The notes below the pieces were generated by a model. It had not been told where the DNA came from, did no database searches, and saw only the letters and a list, made by a program, of their open reading frames with translations. Position numbers and translations under genes: made by a program. 64,000 nt of DNA from Variovorax guangxiensis (GTDB taxonomy: Bacteria; Pseudomonadota; Gammaproteobacteria; Burkholderiales; Burkholderiaceae_C), in contig NZ_RXFT01000001.1 of the NCBI RefSeq assembly GCF_003952165.1, forward strand, positions 62,001-126,000, given 5' to 3'. This document shows, in pieces, positions 56,147 to 64,000 of this stretch. How positions within the stretch are numbered: the first letter of the stretch is position 1; each line of letters opens with the position of its first letter.

Positions 56147-56854
56147 ATGACGGCTGCACTCGAAATCAAAGGCCTGCAAGCCTGGTACGGCGAATCGCAT
56201 GTGCTGCACGGCGTCGACATGGTCGTGCAGCCGGGCGAGGTCGTCACGCTGCTGGGCCGCAACGGCGCGGGCCGCACCACCACGCTGCGCGCCATCATGG
56301 GCCTGACGGGCGCACGCAAGGGCAGCATCGAGGTCAACGGCCGCGAGACCGTCGGCATGCCCACGCACCGCATCGCGCATCTCGGCGTGGGCTATTGCCC
56401 GGAAGAGCGCGGCATCTTCGCCAGCCTCTCGTGCGAGGAAAACCTGATGCTGCCGCCCGAGCTGAAGGGGGCGGGGCCGGGCATGTCGGTCGAAGAGATC
56501 TACGCCATGTTCCCGAACCTCGCAGAGCGTCGCCACAGCCAGGGCACTCGCCTGTCCGGCGGCGAGCAGCAGATGCTGGCCGTGGCCCGCATCCTGCGCA
56601 CCGGCGCCAAGCTGCTGCTGCTCGACGAGATTTCCGAAGGCCTCGCGCCGGTCATCGTGCAGGCGCTGGCGCGCATGATCACCACGCTGCGCGCCAAGGG
56701 CTACACCATCGTGATGGTGGAGCAGAACTTCCGCTTCGCCGCGCCGCTGGCCGACCGCTTCTACGTGATGGAGCACGGCCGCATCGTCGAGAAGTTCGGC
56801 GCCGCCGAGCTCGAAGCCAAGATGCCCGTGCTCACCGAACTGCTGGGCGTCTAA
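56147..56854 (+). CDS. livF: branched-chain amino acid-type ABC transporter ATPase, LivF family, Walker A Lys replaced by Arg
   Basis: This is the second ATPase of the importer, 235 residues. The P-loop reads GRNGAGRTT (37-45): the nearly invariant lysine is R43, codon CGC at 56273-56275. Otherwise the signature LSGGEQQM, Walker B LLLLDEISEG and switch H region (IVMVEQNFRF, where LivF usually has Gln) are normal. If real, ATP hydrolysis would depend mainly on LivG or on a P-loop that tolerates arginine. It follows livG with one intervening base and precedes two binding-protein genes. Confidence 0.9.
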   Translation: MTAALEIKGLQAWYGESHVLHGVDMVVQPGEVVTLLGRNGAGRTTTLRAIMGLTGARKGSIEVNGRETVGMPTHRIAHLGVGYCPEERGIFASLSCEENLMLPPELKGAGPGMSVEEIYAMFPNLAERRHSQGTRLSGGEQQMLAVARILRTGAKLLLLDEISEGLAPVIVQALARMITTLRAKGYTIVMVEQNFRFAAPLADRFYVMEHGRIVEKFGAAELEAKMPVLTELLGV

Positions 56855-56917
56855 AACACATCGAGTCCACAAGACCTGTCCTTCCATCCCACAAAGATTT
56901 CTCCAGGAGACAACAGC

Positions 56918-58114
56918 ATGAACAAGAAACTCGGCCTCATCGCAACCGCAATCGGCATCCTCGCCATGAGTGCAGGCGCCGTGCAGGCGCAGGAAAAAGT
57001 GAAGATCGGCTTCGTCACCGACCTGTCGAGCCTGTATGCCGACCTCGAAGGCAAGGGCGGTGCCACCGCCATCCAGATGGCCATCGACGACTTCGGCGGC
57101 AAGGTGCTGGGCCAGCCCATCGAGCTGCTGACCGCCGACCACCAGAACAAGGCCGACATCGCCGCCTCCAAGGCGCGCGAATGGATCGACACCGCCGGCG
57201 TGACCATGGTCTTCGGCGGCACCAATTCGGGCGTGGCGCTGGCCACCGCCAAGGTGGCCGAAGAAAAGAAGCGCGTGTACTTCAACAACGGCGCCGGCAG
57301 CTCGGTGCTCACCAACGAGCAGTGCAGCCCGTACACCATTCACTATGCCTACGACACCGTGGCCCTGGCCAAGGGCACCGGCGCCGCGGTGGTCGACCGA
57401 GGCGGCAAGAGCTGGTTCTTCCTGACGGCCGACTACGCCTTCGGCCACGCGCTCGAAGCCGACACCACCAAGGTCGTGAAGGAGAAGGGCGGCACCGTGG
57501 TGGGCGCCGTGCGCCATCCGCTGAATGCTTCGGACTTCTCCTCGTTCCTGCTGCAGGCGCAGAACTCCAAGGCGCAGATCCTGGGCCTGGCCAACGCGGG
57601 CGGCGACACCATCAACTCGATCAAGGCCGCCAAGGAGTTCGGCATCAACAAGACGATGAAGACCGCCGGCCTGCTGGTCTTCCTGAGCGACATCCACAGC
57701 CTGGGCCTGAAGAACACCGAAGGCCTGCTGCACACCACCAGCTGGTACTGGGACCTGAACGACGAGTCGCGCAAGTTCGCCAACCGCTTCTTCGAGAAGA
57801 CCAAGCGCATGCCCACCGACGTGCAGGCCGCCGACTACTCGGCCACCATGACCTACCTGAAGGCCGTGGCCGCCGCCAAGACCACCGAATCCGACAAGGT
57901 GATGGCGCAGCTCAAGAGCATGAAGATCGACGACTTCTACGGCAAGGGCCAGATCCGCGCCGACGGCAGCTTCATCCACGACATGTACCTGGTGGAAGTG
58001 AAGTCGCCCGCCGAGTCGAAGAAGCCCTGGGACTACCTGAAGGTGCTGAAGACGCTGCCGGGCGACCAGGTCTTCACGACCAAGGCCGAGACCAAGTGCG
58101 CGGCCTGGAAGTGA
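56918..58114 (+). CDS. ABC transporter substrate-binding protein, Liv type (tandem copy 1)
   Basis: This is a periplasmic type I binding protein of 398 residues. A Sec signal peptide ends at VQA-Q near residue 24 and the mature protein starts EKVKIGFVTDLSSLYADLEG. Other features are TDLSSLYADLEGKGGATAIQ, FGGTNSGVALATAKVAEEKK and TADYAFGHALEADTTKVV. It is very similar to the next gene over its full length, including identical stretches near the C-terminus, so the pair arose by duplication. It lies 63 bp after livF. Confidence 0.9.
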   Translation: MNKKLGLIATAIGILAMSAGAVQAQEKVKIGFVTDLSSLYADLEGKGGATAIQMAIDDFGGKVLGQPIELLTADHQNKADIAASKAREWIDTAGVTMVFGGTNSGVALATAKVAEEKKRVYFNNGAGSSVLTNEQCSPYTIHYAYDTVALAKGTGAAVVDRGGKSWFFLTADYAFGHALEADTTKVVKEKGGTVVGAVRHPLNASDFSSFLLQAQNSKAQILGLANAGGDTINSIKAAKEFGINKTMKTAGLLVFLSDIHSLGLKNTEGLLHTTSWYWDLNDESRKFANRFFEKTKRMPTDVQAADYSATMTYLKAVAAAKTTESDKVMAQLKSMKIDDFYGKGQIRADGSFIHDMYLVEVKSPAESKKPWDYLKVLKTLPGDQVFTTKAETKCAAWK

Positions 58115-58136
58115 TCGCCTGACGCGGCAGCCCGGG

Positions 58137-58170
58137 TTCTCCTTCTCCTTTCTCTTCCCTCTTTCCTTCC
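58137..58170 (+). other. 34-base uninterrupted pyrimidine tract
   Basis: Between the two tandem binding-protein genes the plus strand holds only C and T from 58137 to 58170. In RNA this would be an unstructured C/U-rich stretch, 27 bases before the next ATG. It could serve Rho loading or translation control; neither is shown. Confidence 0.6.
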
Positions 58171-58196
58171 ACCGAAGTCATCACGAGGATCAAGCC

Positions 58197-59393
58197 ATGA
58201 AACGCACGCTCATCGCCTCCGCCTGCCTTGCCGCCACCTGCCTCGTGGCGGTGGGAGCCGCTCAGGCACAGGACAAGGTCAAGATCGGCTTCATCACCGA
58301 CATGTCGAGCCTGTACGCGGACGTGGAGGGCAAGAACGGGGCGCTGGCGATCCAGATGGCCATCGACGACTTCGGCGGCAAGGTCAACGGCATGCCCATC
58401 GAGCTGCTGCAGGCCGACCATCAGAACAAGGCCGACATCGCCGCTTCCAAGGCGCGCGAGTGGATCGACACGCAAGGCCTGACGATGCTGTTCGGCGGCA
58501 CCAGCTCGGGCACCGGCCTGGCCATGGCCAAGGTGGCGCAGGAGAAGAAGCGCGTGTTCATCGTGAACGGCGCGGGCAGCTCGGCGCTCACCAACGAGCA
58601 GTGCAGCCCCTACACCGTGCACTACGCCTACGACACCGTCGCGCTGGCCAAGGGCACGGGCAGCGCCGTGATCGCGCGAGGCGACAAGAGCTGGTACTTC
58701 CTGACGGCCGACTACGCCTTCGGCCAGGCCCTCGAAGCCGACGCGACCAAGGTCGTGAAGGAGAAGGGCGGCACGGTGCTCGGCAGCGTGAAGCATCCGC
58801 TGAACACCTCCGACTTCTCCTCGTTCCTGCTGCAGGCGCAGAACTCCAAGGCGCAGGTGCTCGCGCTCGCGAACGCCGGCGGCGACACGCAGAACGCCAT
58901 CAAGGCGGCGCGGGAATTCGGCATCACCAAGAGCATGAAGCTGGTCGGCCTGCTGGTCTTCGTGACCGATGTGCACAGCCTGGGCCTGAAGAACACCGAG
59001 GGCCTGCTGCTGACCACCAGCTGGGACTGGAACCTCGATGACAAGACGCGCGCCTTCGGCAAGCGCTTCTTCGAGAAGACCAAGCGCATGCCCACCGACA
59101 TCCAGGCCGCCGACTACTCGGCCACCATGACCTACCTGAAGGCCGTGCAGGCAGCCAAGACGGTCGATGCCGACAAGGTGATGGAGACGCTCAAGTCCAC
59201 CCCTATCGACGACTTCTATGCCAAGGGCAACATCCGCGCCGACGGCCGCTTCGTGCACGACATGTACCTGGTGCAGGTGAAGTCGCCGGCCGAGTCGAAG
59301 CAGCCGTGGGACTACTACAAGGTGGTCCAGAAGCTCAAGGGCGAAGAGGTCTTCACGACCAAGGCCGAAAGCAAGTGCGCGTTGTGGAAGTAA
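58197..59393 (+). CDS. ABC transporter substrate-binding protein, Liv type (tandem copy 2)
   Basis: This is the paralogue of the preceding gene, with the same length (398 residues) and domain plan. The signal peptide ends at AAQA-Q (about residue 24) and the mature part begins DKVKIGFITDMSSLYADVEG. Differences from copy 1 cluster in the signal peptide and in positions such as FGGTSSGTGLAMAKVAQEKK, which may line the ligand pocket. AGGAT lies upstream of the ATG. Together the two could give one permease two ligand ranges (inference). Confidence 0.9.
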   Translation: MKRTLIASACLAATCLVAVGAAQAQDKVKIGFITDMSSLYADVEGKNGALAIQMAIDDFGGKVNGMPIELLQADHQNKADIAASKAREWIDTQGLTMLFGGTSSGTGLAMAKVAQEKKRVFIVNGAGSSALTNEQCSPYTVHYAYDTVALAKGTGSAVIARGDKSWYFLTADYAFGQALEADATKVVKEKGGTVLGSVKHPLNTSDFSSFLLQAQNSKAQVLALANAGGDTQNAIKAAREFGITKSMKLVGLLVFVTDVHSLGLKNTEGLLLTTSWDWNLDDKTRAFGKRFFEKTKRMPTDIQAADYSATMTYLKAVQAAKTVDADKVMETLKSTPIDDFYAKGNIRADGRFVHDMYLVQVKSPAESKQPWDYYKVVQKLKGEEVFTTKAESKCALWK

Positions 59394-59480
59394 CCCCCCA
59401 AGCTGCGCGCACTGCGTGTCGCTTCGCCAACCCACCTTTGCAAGGGGGGCGGGCCGGCCGCTTCGGGCGGCCGTGCGCGG
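59394..59480. repeat. Dispersed intergenic repeat, copy 2
   Basis: CCCCCCAAGCTGCGCGCACT, then GCGTGTCGCTTCGCCAACCC and a CCACC-TTTGCAA-GGGGG-like stem-loop, resembles the element at 53692-53780. It starts directly after the stop of the second binding-protein gene, inside the operon and 135 bp upstream of livH. G/C-rich stems continue to about 59500. Confidence 0.65.
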
Positions 59481-59528
59481 CGGCCCCCGCGAAAAAGAAG
59501 AACCGGCCAGTGGCGTCCTGAACTTTCT

Positions 59529-60404
59529 ATGAACATTTCCCTTCCCGCCCTGTTGAGCCAGCTCCTCCTGGGGCTGGTCAACGGCTCGTTCTACGCCATC
59601 CTGAGCCTCGGGCTGGCGGTGATCTTCGGCCTGCTCAACGTCATCAACTTCGCGCACGGCGCGCTGTTCATGCTCGGCGCCGTCCTGACGTGGATGGCGA
59701 TGGAGTATTTCGGCGTCAATTACTGGGTGATGCTGATCGCCGCGCCCATCGTCATCGGCATCTTCGGCGTGCTCATCGAGCGGCTGCTGCTGCGCTGGAT
59801 CTACAAGCTCGATCACCTCTACGGCCTGCTGCTCACTCTGGGCCTCACGCTGCTGATCGAGGGCGTGTTCCGTTCGATCTACGGCGTCTCGGGCCTGCCC
59901 TACGACGCGCCCGACGCGCTGTCGAGCGCCACCGACCTCGGCTTCATGGTGCTGCCCAACTACCGCGCATGGGTGGTGGTGGCATCGCTGGTGGTGTGCT
60001 TCGCCACCTGGTACGTGATCGAGAAGACCCGCATCGGCGCCTACCTGCGCGCCGGCACCGAGAATCCGCGCCTGGTGGAGGCCTTCGGCGTCAACGTGCC
60101 GCTGATGATCACGCTGACCTACGCCTTCGGCTGTGCGCTCGCCGCCTTCGCCGGCGTGCTCGCCGCGCCCGTCATCCAGGTGTCGCCACTGATGGGGCAG
60201 AACCTCATCATCGTGGTGTTCGCCGTGGTCGTGATCGGCGGCATGGGCTCGATCATGGGCGCGATCCTCACCGGCCTCGGGCTCGGCGTGATCGAGGGGC
60301 TCACCAAGGTTTTCTATCCGGAGGCATCCTCCACCGTCGTGTTCGTGATCATGGTCATCGTGCTGCTCATCCGTCCGGCCGGCCTGTTCGGCAAAGAAAA
60401 ATAA
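59529..60404 (+). CDS. livH: branched-chain amino acid-type ABC transporter permease, LivH family
   Basis: This is an inner-membrane permease of 291 residues with about eight spans. N-terminal LLLGLVNGSFYAILSLGLAV and NVINFAHGALFMLGA are family hallmarks, as is the GMGSIMGAILTGLGLGVIEG loop near the C-terminus. It pairs with LivM, whose gene starts 10 bp later. Confidence 0.94.
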   Translation: MNISLPALLSQLLLGLVNGSFYAILSLGLAVIFGLLNVINFAHGALFMLGAVLTWMAMEYFGVNYWVMLIAAPIVIGIFGVLIERLLLRWIYKLDHLYGLLLTLGLTLLIEGVFRSIYGVSGLPYDAPDALSSATDLGFMVLPNYRAWVVVASLVVCFATWYVIEKTRIGAYLRAGTENPRLVEAFGVNVPLMITLTYAFGCALAAFAGVLAAPVIQVSPLMGQNLIIVVFAVVVIGGMGSIMGAILTGLGLGVIEGLTKVFYPEASSTVVFVIMVIVLLIRPAGLFGKEK

Positions 60405-60414
60405 GGCGGACGGC

Positions 60415-61401
60415 ATGAACATGAAAAAGATATCCACCGTCGTCTACGCGCTGCTGCTGCTCGCACTGGTCCTGGCACCGTTCTTCGGCGCCTACCCGGT
60501 GTTCGTGATGAAGCTCATGTGCTTCGCGCTCTTCGCGGCCGCGTTCAACCTGCTGCTGGGCTTCACCGGCCTGCTCTCCTTCGGGCACGCGGCATTCCTC
60601 GGCGGCTCGGCCTACGTGGCGGGCCACGCGATCAAGGTCTGGGGCCTCACGCCCGAGCTGGGGCTGATCGCGGGCACGCTCACCGGCGCCTTGCTCGGCT
60701 GGGTCTTCGGCGTGCTGGCCATCCGCCGCCAGGGCATCTACTTCGCGATGATCACGCTGGCGCTCGCGCAGATGATGTTCTTCGTCGCGCTTCAGGCCAA
60801 GTTCACCGGCGGCGAGGACGGACTGCAGGGCGTGCCGCGCGGCAAGCTGTTCGGCGTGATCGACCTGTCGAACGACCTCACCATGTACTACGTGGCGCTT
60901 GTCATCGTGGTCGTGGCCTTCCTGCTGATCGTGCGCACCATCCATTCGCCCTTCGGGCAGGTGCTGAAGGGCATCAAGGAGAACGAGCCGCGCGCTCTCT
61001 CGCTGGGCTACGACGTGAGCCGCTTCAAGCTGCTGGCCTTCGTGATCTCGGCGGCGCTGTCGGGCCTGGCCGGCTCGCTCAAGACGCTGGTGCTGGGTTT
61101 CGCCACGCTTTCGGACGTGCACTGGACCGCCTCGGGCCAGGTCATCCTGATGACGCTGGTGGGTGGCCTGGGCACGCTCTCGGGTCCGCTGGTGGGCTCG
61201 GCGGTGGTGGTACTGCTGGAGAACAAGATCGGCGAACTCGGCAACCTGCTCGCGCGCATCACCACGGTGGACTGGTTCAACACGCTGGGCGAGTCGGTGA
61301 CCATGGTGACGGGCCTGATCTTCGTGATCTGCGTGCTGGCCTTCCGCAAGGGGATCATGGGCGAGATCATCGCGTTCATCGACCGGCGGCGGGCGAAGTA
61401 G
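60415..61401 (+). CDS. livM: branched-chain amino acid-type ABC transporter permease, LivM family
   Basis: This is an inner-membrane permease of 328 residues with about nine to ten spans. LLGFTGLLSFGHAAFLGGSA and GIKENEPRALSLGYDVSRFK (the ATPase-contact loop) are typical, and the segment GGLGTLSGPLVGSAVVV is conserved. It is the last gene of livG-livF-SBP-SBP-livH-livM and is followed by a terminator. Confidence 0.94.
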   Translation: MNMKKISTVVYALLLLALVLAPFFGAYPVFVMKLMCFALFAAAFNLLLGFTGLLSFGHAAFLGGSAYVAGHAIKVWGLTPELGLIAGTLTGALLGWVFGVLAIRRQGIYFAMITLALAQMMFFVALQAKFTGGEDGLQGVPRGKLFGVIDLSNDLTMYYVALVIVVVAFLLIVRTIHSPFGQVLKGIKENEPRALSLGYDVSRFKLLAFVISAALSGLAGSLKTLVLGFATLSDVHWTASGQVILMTLVGGLGTLSGPLVGSAVVVLLENKIGELGNLLARITTVDWFNTLGESVTMVTGLIFVICVLAFRKGIMGEIIAFIDRRRAK

Positions 61402-61417
61402 GGCGCTGGAAAGCAAA

Positions 61418-61445
61418 AAGGGAGCCTCGACGGCTCCCTTCTTTG
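61418..61445. terminator. Bidirectional intrinsic terminator between livM and the WXXGXW gene
   Basis: AAGGGAGCC (61418-61426) and GGCTCCCTT (61432-61440) form a 9-bp stem with a 5-base loop. The plus side continues CTTTG; on the minus strand the stem is followed by TTTTTGC. It serves two convergent genes. Confidence 0.85.
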
Positions 61446-61472
61446 TCTGGGGCTCTGCGGACTGACAGCGCT

Positions 61473-61925
61473 TTAGCAGTTGCCCTTCTTCGCCTGGCCG
61501 GGTGGGCAGAAATCGCCGCGGTCCGGCCCGTGGCGGTGGCCGCGCTCGTAGCGCCCGTGATCTTCTTCCCACTCGCGTTCGCGGCGCGCTTCACGGCGGG
61601 CCTCGCGGCGCCAGTCGCCTTCGGTCCAGCGCCAGCCGCCGCGGTCCTCGATCCAGCGGCCGGGCGCATAGACGTAGCCCGGACGCTCCGGCTGCCATCC
61701 GCCCGCGCGCCATGCATAGGCGCGGCCGTCCCAGATCCAGCGGCCCGGCACCCAGACGAAGCCGCCGCGCGGCGGCGGCAGCGGCTCGTAGCGCGGCGGT
61801 GGCGGGGCCGTCATCACCAGCCCGGGCACGTTGATGTTGACGGAGACCTGCGCGTTGGCGGCAAGGGGGCTCGCCAGGATGGAGAGCGCGCCGGCAGCGG
61901 CCAGCATTGCGATTCGGGTTTTCAT
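61473..61925 (-). CDS. secreted WXXGXW-repeat protein
   Basis: This is an exported small protein of 150 residues, function unknown. A Sec signal (MKTRIAMLAAAGALSILASP, cleavage after ANA near 25) precedes a Pro-rich linker and repeats of the W-x-x-G-x-W kind: FVWVPGRWIWDG, AWRAGGWQPER, YVYAPGRWIEDRGGW. The C-terminal third is very rich in Arg, Glu and His (REARREARREREWEE) and ends with two cysteines (FCPPGQ..GNC). Such proteins are common in Burkholderiales envelopes. The ATG at 61923-61925 follows GGAG. Confidence 0.82.
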   Translation of the reverse strand: MKTRIAMLAAAGALSILASPLAANAQVSVNINVPGLVMTAPPPPRYEPLPPPRGGFVWVPGRWIWDGRAYAWRAGGWQPERPGYVYAPGRWIEDRGGWRWTEGDWRREARREARREREWEEDHGRYERGHRHGPDRGDFCPPGQAKKGNC

Positions 61926-61958
61926 GTTGGGGCTCCTCTGCTTCGGGATGATTATTTA

Positions 61959-61973
61959 TGGGAAATTTTCCCA
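61959..61973. promoter_or_regulatory. Palindrome upstream of the WXXGXW gene
   Basis: TGGGAAA-T-TTTCCCA is a perfect 15-bp palindrome 34 bases upstream of the ATG, in an AT-rich stretch that probably contains the promoter. It may be a regulator binding site; no family can be assigned. Confidence 0.4.
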
Positions 61974-62023
61974 ACGCATGTAGGAGGCTTTCGGTTGTCA
62001 GCCTCTGTCCGTGGCTACAACAG

Positions 62024-63100
62024 TTACAGCTTCAACGGAGCCGCGTAGCCGGTCATCTCGAGATAGCCGCGCCCCACGCGGCGGCCCTGCGCGTCGAGCA
62101 GGTCGCTCACGCCCTCCCAGTACACGCCGCCGGTGGAGCCGCGGCTGTCCAGTTCCTGGTCGTCGAGCAGGGCGCGCACCTCGAAGCTGCCGGCGGGCGT
62201 CTGTACTCGCCATCGCGTCGGATACTTCGCCTGCGTGCGGGGGCTGTCCCAGGTCTTGAGGCTCTCGAAGCGGACCTCGCCGTTCCTGAAGATCCGGGCC
62301 GTGCCGTCTCGCTGCCGGTACGAGCCTCCGGCCCACAGCGCGGTGCCGTCGCTGCGCCGCAGGTGGAAGGCGGTGAGGGCGCTGCCATCGTCGAGGTTCA
62401 TGCCGATCCAGTCCCAGCCCACGGCCTCGGGATGCATCAGCGCCTCGCTCCATTCGTGGTCCAGCCATGCGGTGCCCGCGACGTCGAAGGCCTGGCCCTT
62501 CAGCGTGAGCTTGCCCTGTGCCTTGAGCTGCGGCTCGCTGTAGTAGTAGCTGGCCTGCGATTCCTCCGGCCCCTTGCGCGAGAGCCCGGCATTGCCTTGC
62601 AGCAGCACCGGCTGCGTGGGGGTGAAGCGCAGTTCGAGCATGAACTCGTTCGCCGGAATGCGCGCCACATAGATGCCGTTCTCGCGCACGAGAGACCAGT
62701 CGCGGATGCGCACGTCGGTGTCGTTCGCGGAAGCCTCGGCAACGCCGAAGCCCGCGCGCGCGATGCGCTGGTCGTGCAGCAGCACGCGGCCTTCGAGGTC
62801 GGTGACGGCCGCATGCGCGAACACCAGGTGCTTCGCCGCGAAGGCCGAGCGCATGCCCAGCGTGGCCTCCACGCGCGAGCGGAAGAAGGTGACCTGGAAG
62901 CCGAACTCGCGTCCGGCGGAAGTCTTCGCGTGGCCGGTGACGTACCACCACTCGGTGTGCAGATCGGGATGGCTGCCGAAGTCGCGCGGGAACTCGAGGC
63001 GGCGCTCGGGCAGCGCCCATGCGGCCAGCGGCCCCGATGCGAGCGCGGCGAGCAGCAGGTTTCGGCGCGAAAGAGGGAAGGAAGAGAGGGCTCGCTGCAT
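62024..63100 (-). CDS. lipocalin-like / AttH family exported protein
   Basis: This is a predicted exported protein of 358 residues related to AttH and carotenoid 1,2-hydratase-like proteins, which have two lipocalin-like beta-barrels. The N-terminus PLSRRNLLLAALASGPLAAWA (about 11-31) is a twin-arginine signal. Hallmarks are HTEWWYVTGH near 47-56, FQVTFFR and GTAWLDHEWSEALM. The catalytic role is unknown. The ATG at 63098-63100 places the Tat motif normally; an upstream in-frame ATG is unlikely. Such genes often sit beside ABC transporters of the LolE/MacB type, probably outside the window if present. Confidence 0.85.
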   Translation of the reverse strand: MQRALSSFPLSRRNLLLAALASGPLAAWALPERRLEFPRDFGSHPDLHTEWWYVTGHAKTSAGREFGFQVTFFRSRVEATLGMRSAFAAKHLVFAHAAVTDLEGRVLLHDQRIARAGFGVAEASANDTDVRIRDWSLVRENGIYVARIPANEFMLELRFTPTQPVLLQGNAGLSRKGPEESQASYYYSEPQLKAQGKLTLKGQAFDVAGTAWLDHEWSEALMHPEAVGWDWIGMNLDDGSALTAFHLRRSDGTALWAGGSYRQRDGTARIFRNGEVRFESLKTWDSPRTQAKYPTRWRVQTPAGSFEVRALLDDQELDSRGSTGGVYWEGVSDLLDAQGRRVGRGYLEMTGYAAPLKL

Positions 63101-63208
63101 GGTGTGCCAGTCTACAAGTCGCGCCTTGTAACGCCCACGAGCCGCGCAAATCGGGATACTGTTCGCTGCCACCCCTCTACGAACAACACAAGGCAGGAGA
63201 CGAGGCCC

Positions 63209-64000
63209 ATGAAAAGAACAAACCTGCGCCGGGCATCGCGGCGCTCGTTAGGTCAAAGGCATTCCTTTCGCGCAGTTGCGCTCGCATCACTCACCGCTCT
63301 CATGCTCGCGGGCTGCGCCTCGGGGCCGCCCGATGCGCAGCCGGGCACCACGCGGCCTTCCTCATCATTCGCCGTGCCCGGCCTCGAGAAACCGGCCGAG
63401 GTGCTCGTGGACCGATGGGGCGTACCCCACCTCTACGCGGGCACGCTCTATGACGCCTTCGTCGCGCAGGGCTTCATCGCCGCGCGCGACCGGCTCTGGC
63501 AGATGGACCTCTGGCGCAAGCGCGGCCTGGGCGAGATGGCGAAGGACTTCGGCCCCGCATGGGTGGAGAACGACCGCGCCGCGCGTGCCGTGCTCTATCG
63601 CGGCGACATGTACCGCGAGTGGCTGGCCTATGGCTCCGACGCCAAGCGCGTGGCCGAGGCCTTCACGGCCGGCGTGAACGCCTACGTGGCGCAGGTGCGC
63701 GCGAAGCCTTCGCTGCTGCCGCCGGAGTTCGCGCTCCTGGGCTATCAGCCGGCCACGTGGTCGCCCGAGGACGTGGTGCGCATCCGCCACCACGGCCTCA
63801 CGCTCAACTTCACTTCCGAGATCGACCGCGCACGCGCCTTCTGCGCGGGCGGCCCCGGCATCAAGGCCGACTGGCTGCGGCGCGAGCTCGATCCGCCAAT
63901 CAATCCGCGCGTGCCGCAGGGGCTGGACCCGTGCACCATTCCGACAGCCGAACTGCGCGCGGCCTACATGCGCGCGACCGAGGCGCCGCAGTTCAGCAAG
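63209..64000 (+). CDS. penicillin acylase family lipoprotein, 3' end outside window
   Basis: These are the first 264 codons of a penicillin/acyl-homoserine-lactone acylase-type Ntn hydrolase precursor. The signal is a lipoprotein type with lipobox LAGC near residue 35. Mature features are VLVDRWGVPHLYAGTLYDAF, FIAARDRLWQMDLWRKRGLG and FTAGVNAYVAQ, all typical of the alpha chain. The autocatalytic Ser of the beta chain would lie beyond base 64000. The ATG at 63209 follows AGGCAGGAG. Substrate class cannot be decided from this part. Confidence 0.9.
   Translation, partial: MKRTNLRRASRRSLGQRHSFRAVALASLTALMLAGCASGPPDAQPGTTRPSSSFAVPGLEKPAEVLVDRWGVPHLYAGTLYDAFVAQGFIAARDRLWQMDLWRKRGLGEMAKDFGPAWVENDRAARAVLYRGDMYREWLAYGSDAKRVAEAFTAGVNAYVAQVRAKPSLLPPEFALLGYQPATWSPEDVVRIRHHGLTLNFTSEIDRARAFCAGGPGIKADWLRRELDPPINPRVPQGLDPCTIPTAELRAAYMRATEAPQFSK

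Overview
The window looks like chromosomal DNA of a betaproteobacterium of the order Burkholderiales, most probably family Comamonadaceae and close to Variovorax. This is inferred from the high GC content, the complete fourteen-gene nuo operon followed by DUF2818, NUDIX and DUF1178 genes, the order rpsO-pnp-quinone oxidoreductase-tpiA-secG-tRNA-Leu-nuo, the many branched-chain-type ABC transporters, and short intergenic repeats of a kind I associate with this family. No species was confirmed by a search. I see no prophage, insertion sequence, CRISPR array or replication origin.

Region 1 (1-19333) is an assimilatory nitrate/nitrite locus, with a spermidine/putrescine-type ABC transporter fragment at its left edge. 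It encodes siroheme methylase (sumT), a YbiB/TrpD2 protein, assimilatory nitrate reductase (nasA), nitrite reductase (nirBD), a divergent PP2C phosphatase-Ser/Thr kinase fusion, a NarK-type transporter, an ABC nitrate transporter (nrtA-nrtB-nrtD) and two different ANTAR-domain regulators. One regulator is a NasR-like NIT-ANTAR protein. The other is an unusual fusion of a receiver-like domain, ANTAR and a NarX P-box-like segment. The non-coding DNA is informative. Near-consensus sigma-54 promoters precede narK, nrtA and nasR. The narK and nrtA leaders each carry a hairpin with an AACGNN hexaloop (A at loop position 1, G at position 4, as in ANTAR RNA targets), followed by an intrinsic terminator. 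The locus can therefore be read as a nitrogen-limitation (NtrC/sigma-54) regulon with nitrate-responsive antitermination. This is the most interesting system in the window.

Region 2 (19334-30796) is mostly housekeeping: tsaD, an alpha/beta hydrolase overlapping the tsaD end, hsp20, an amino-acid-type binding protein, a class I aminotransferase, a frameshifted EamA transporter, rpsO, pnp with a long Arg/Gly/Asp-rich tail, a quinone oxidoreductase, tpiA, secG and tRNA-Leu(GAG).

Region 3 (30864-46792) is the complex I operon nuoABCDEFGHIJKLMN plus three small downstream genes (DUF2818, NUDIX hydrolase, DUF1178). Short gaps or ATGA overlaps run throughout.

Region 4 (46815-55034) holds an MsbA-type ABC exporter divergent from a marR-outer membrane lipoprotein-emrA-emrB efflux operon. 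The marR promoter is almost consensus, carries a palindrome in its spacer and predicts a leaderless or nearly leaderless mRNA. An AGE-family sugar epimerase/isomerase follows on the other strand.

Region 5 (55375-64000) is a branched-chain-amino-acid-type ABC transporter operon (livG-livF-two tandem binding-protein paralogues-livH-livM), in which the LivF Walker A lysine is an arginine. After it come a WXXGXW-repeat secreted protein, a lipocalin/AttH-like exported protein and the start of a penicillin-acylase-family lipoprotein cut off by the window end.
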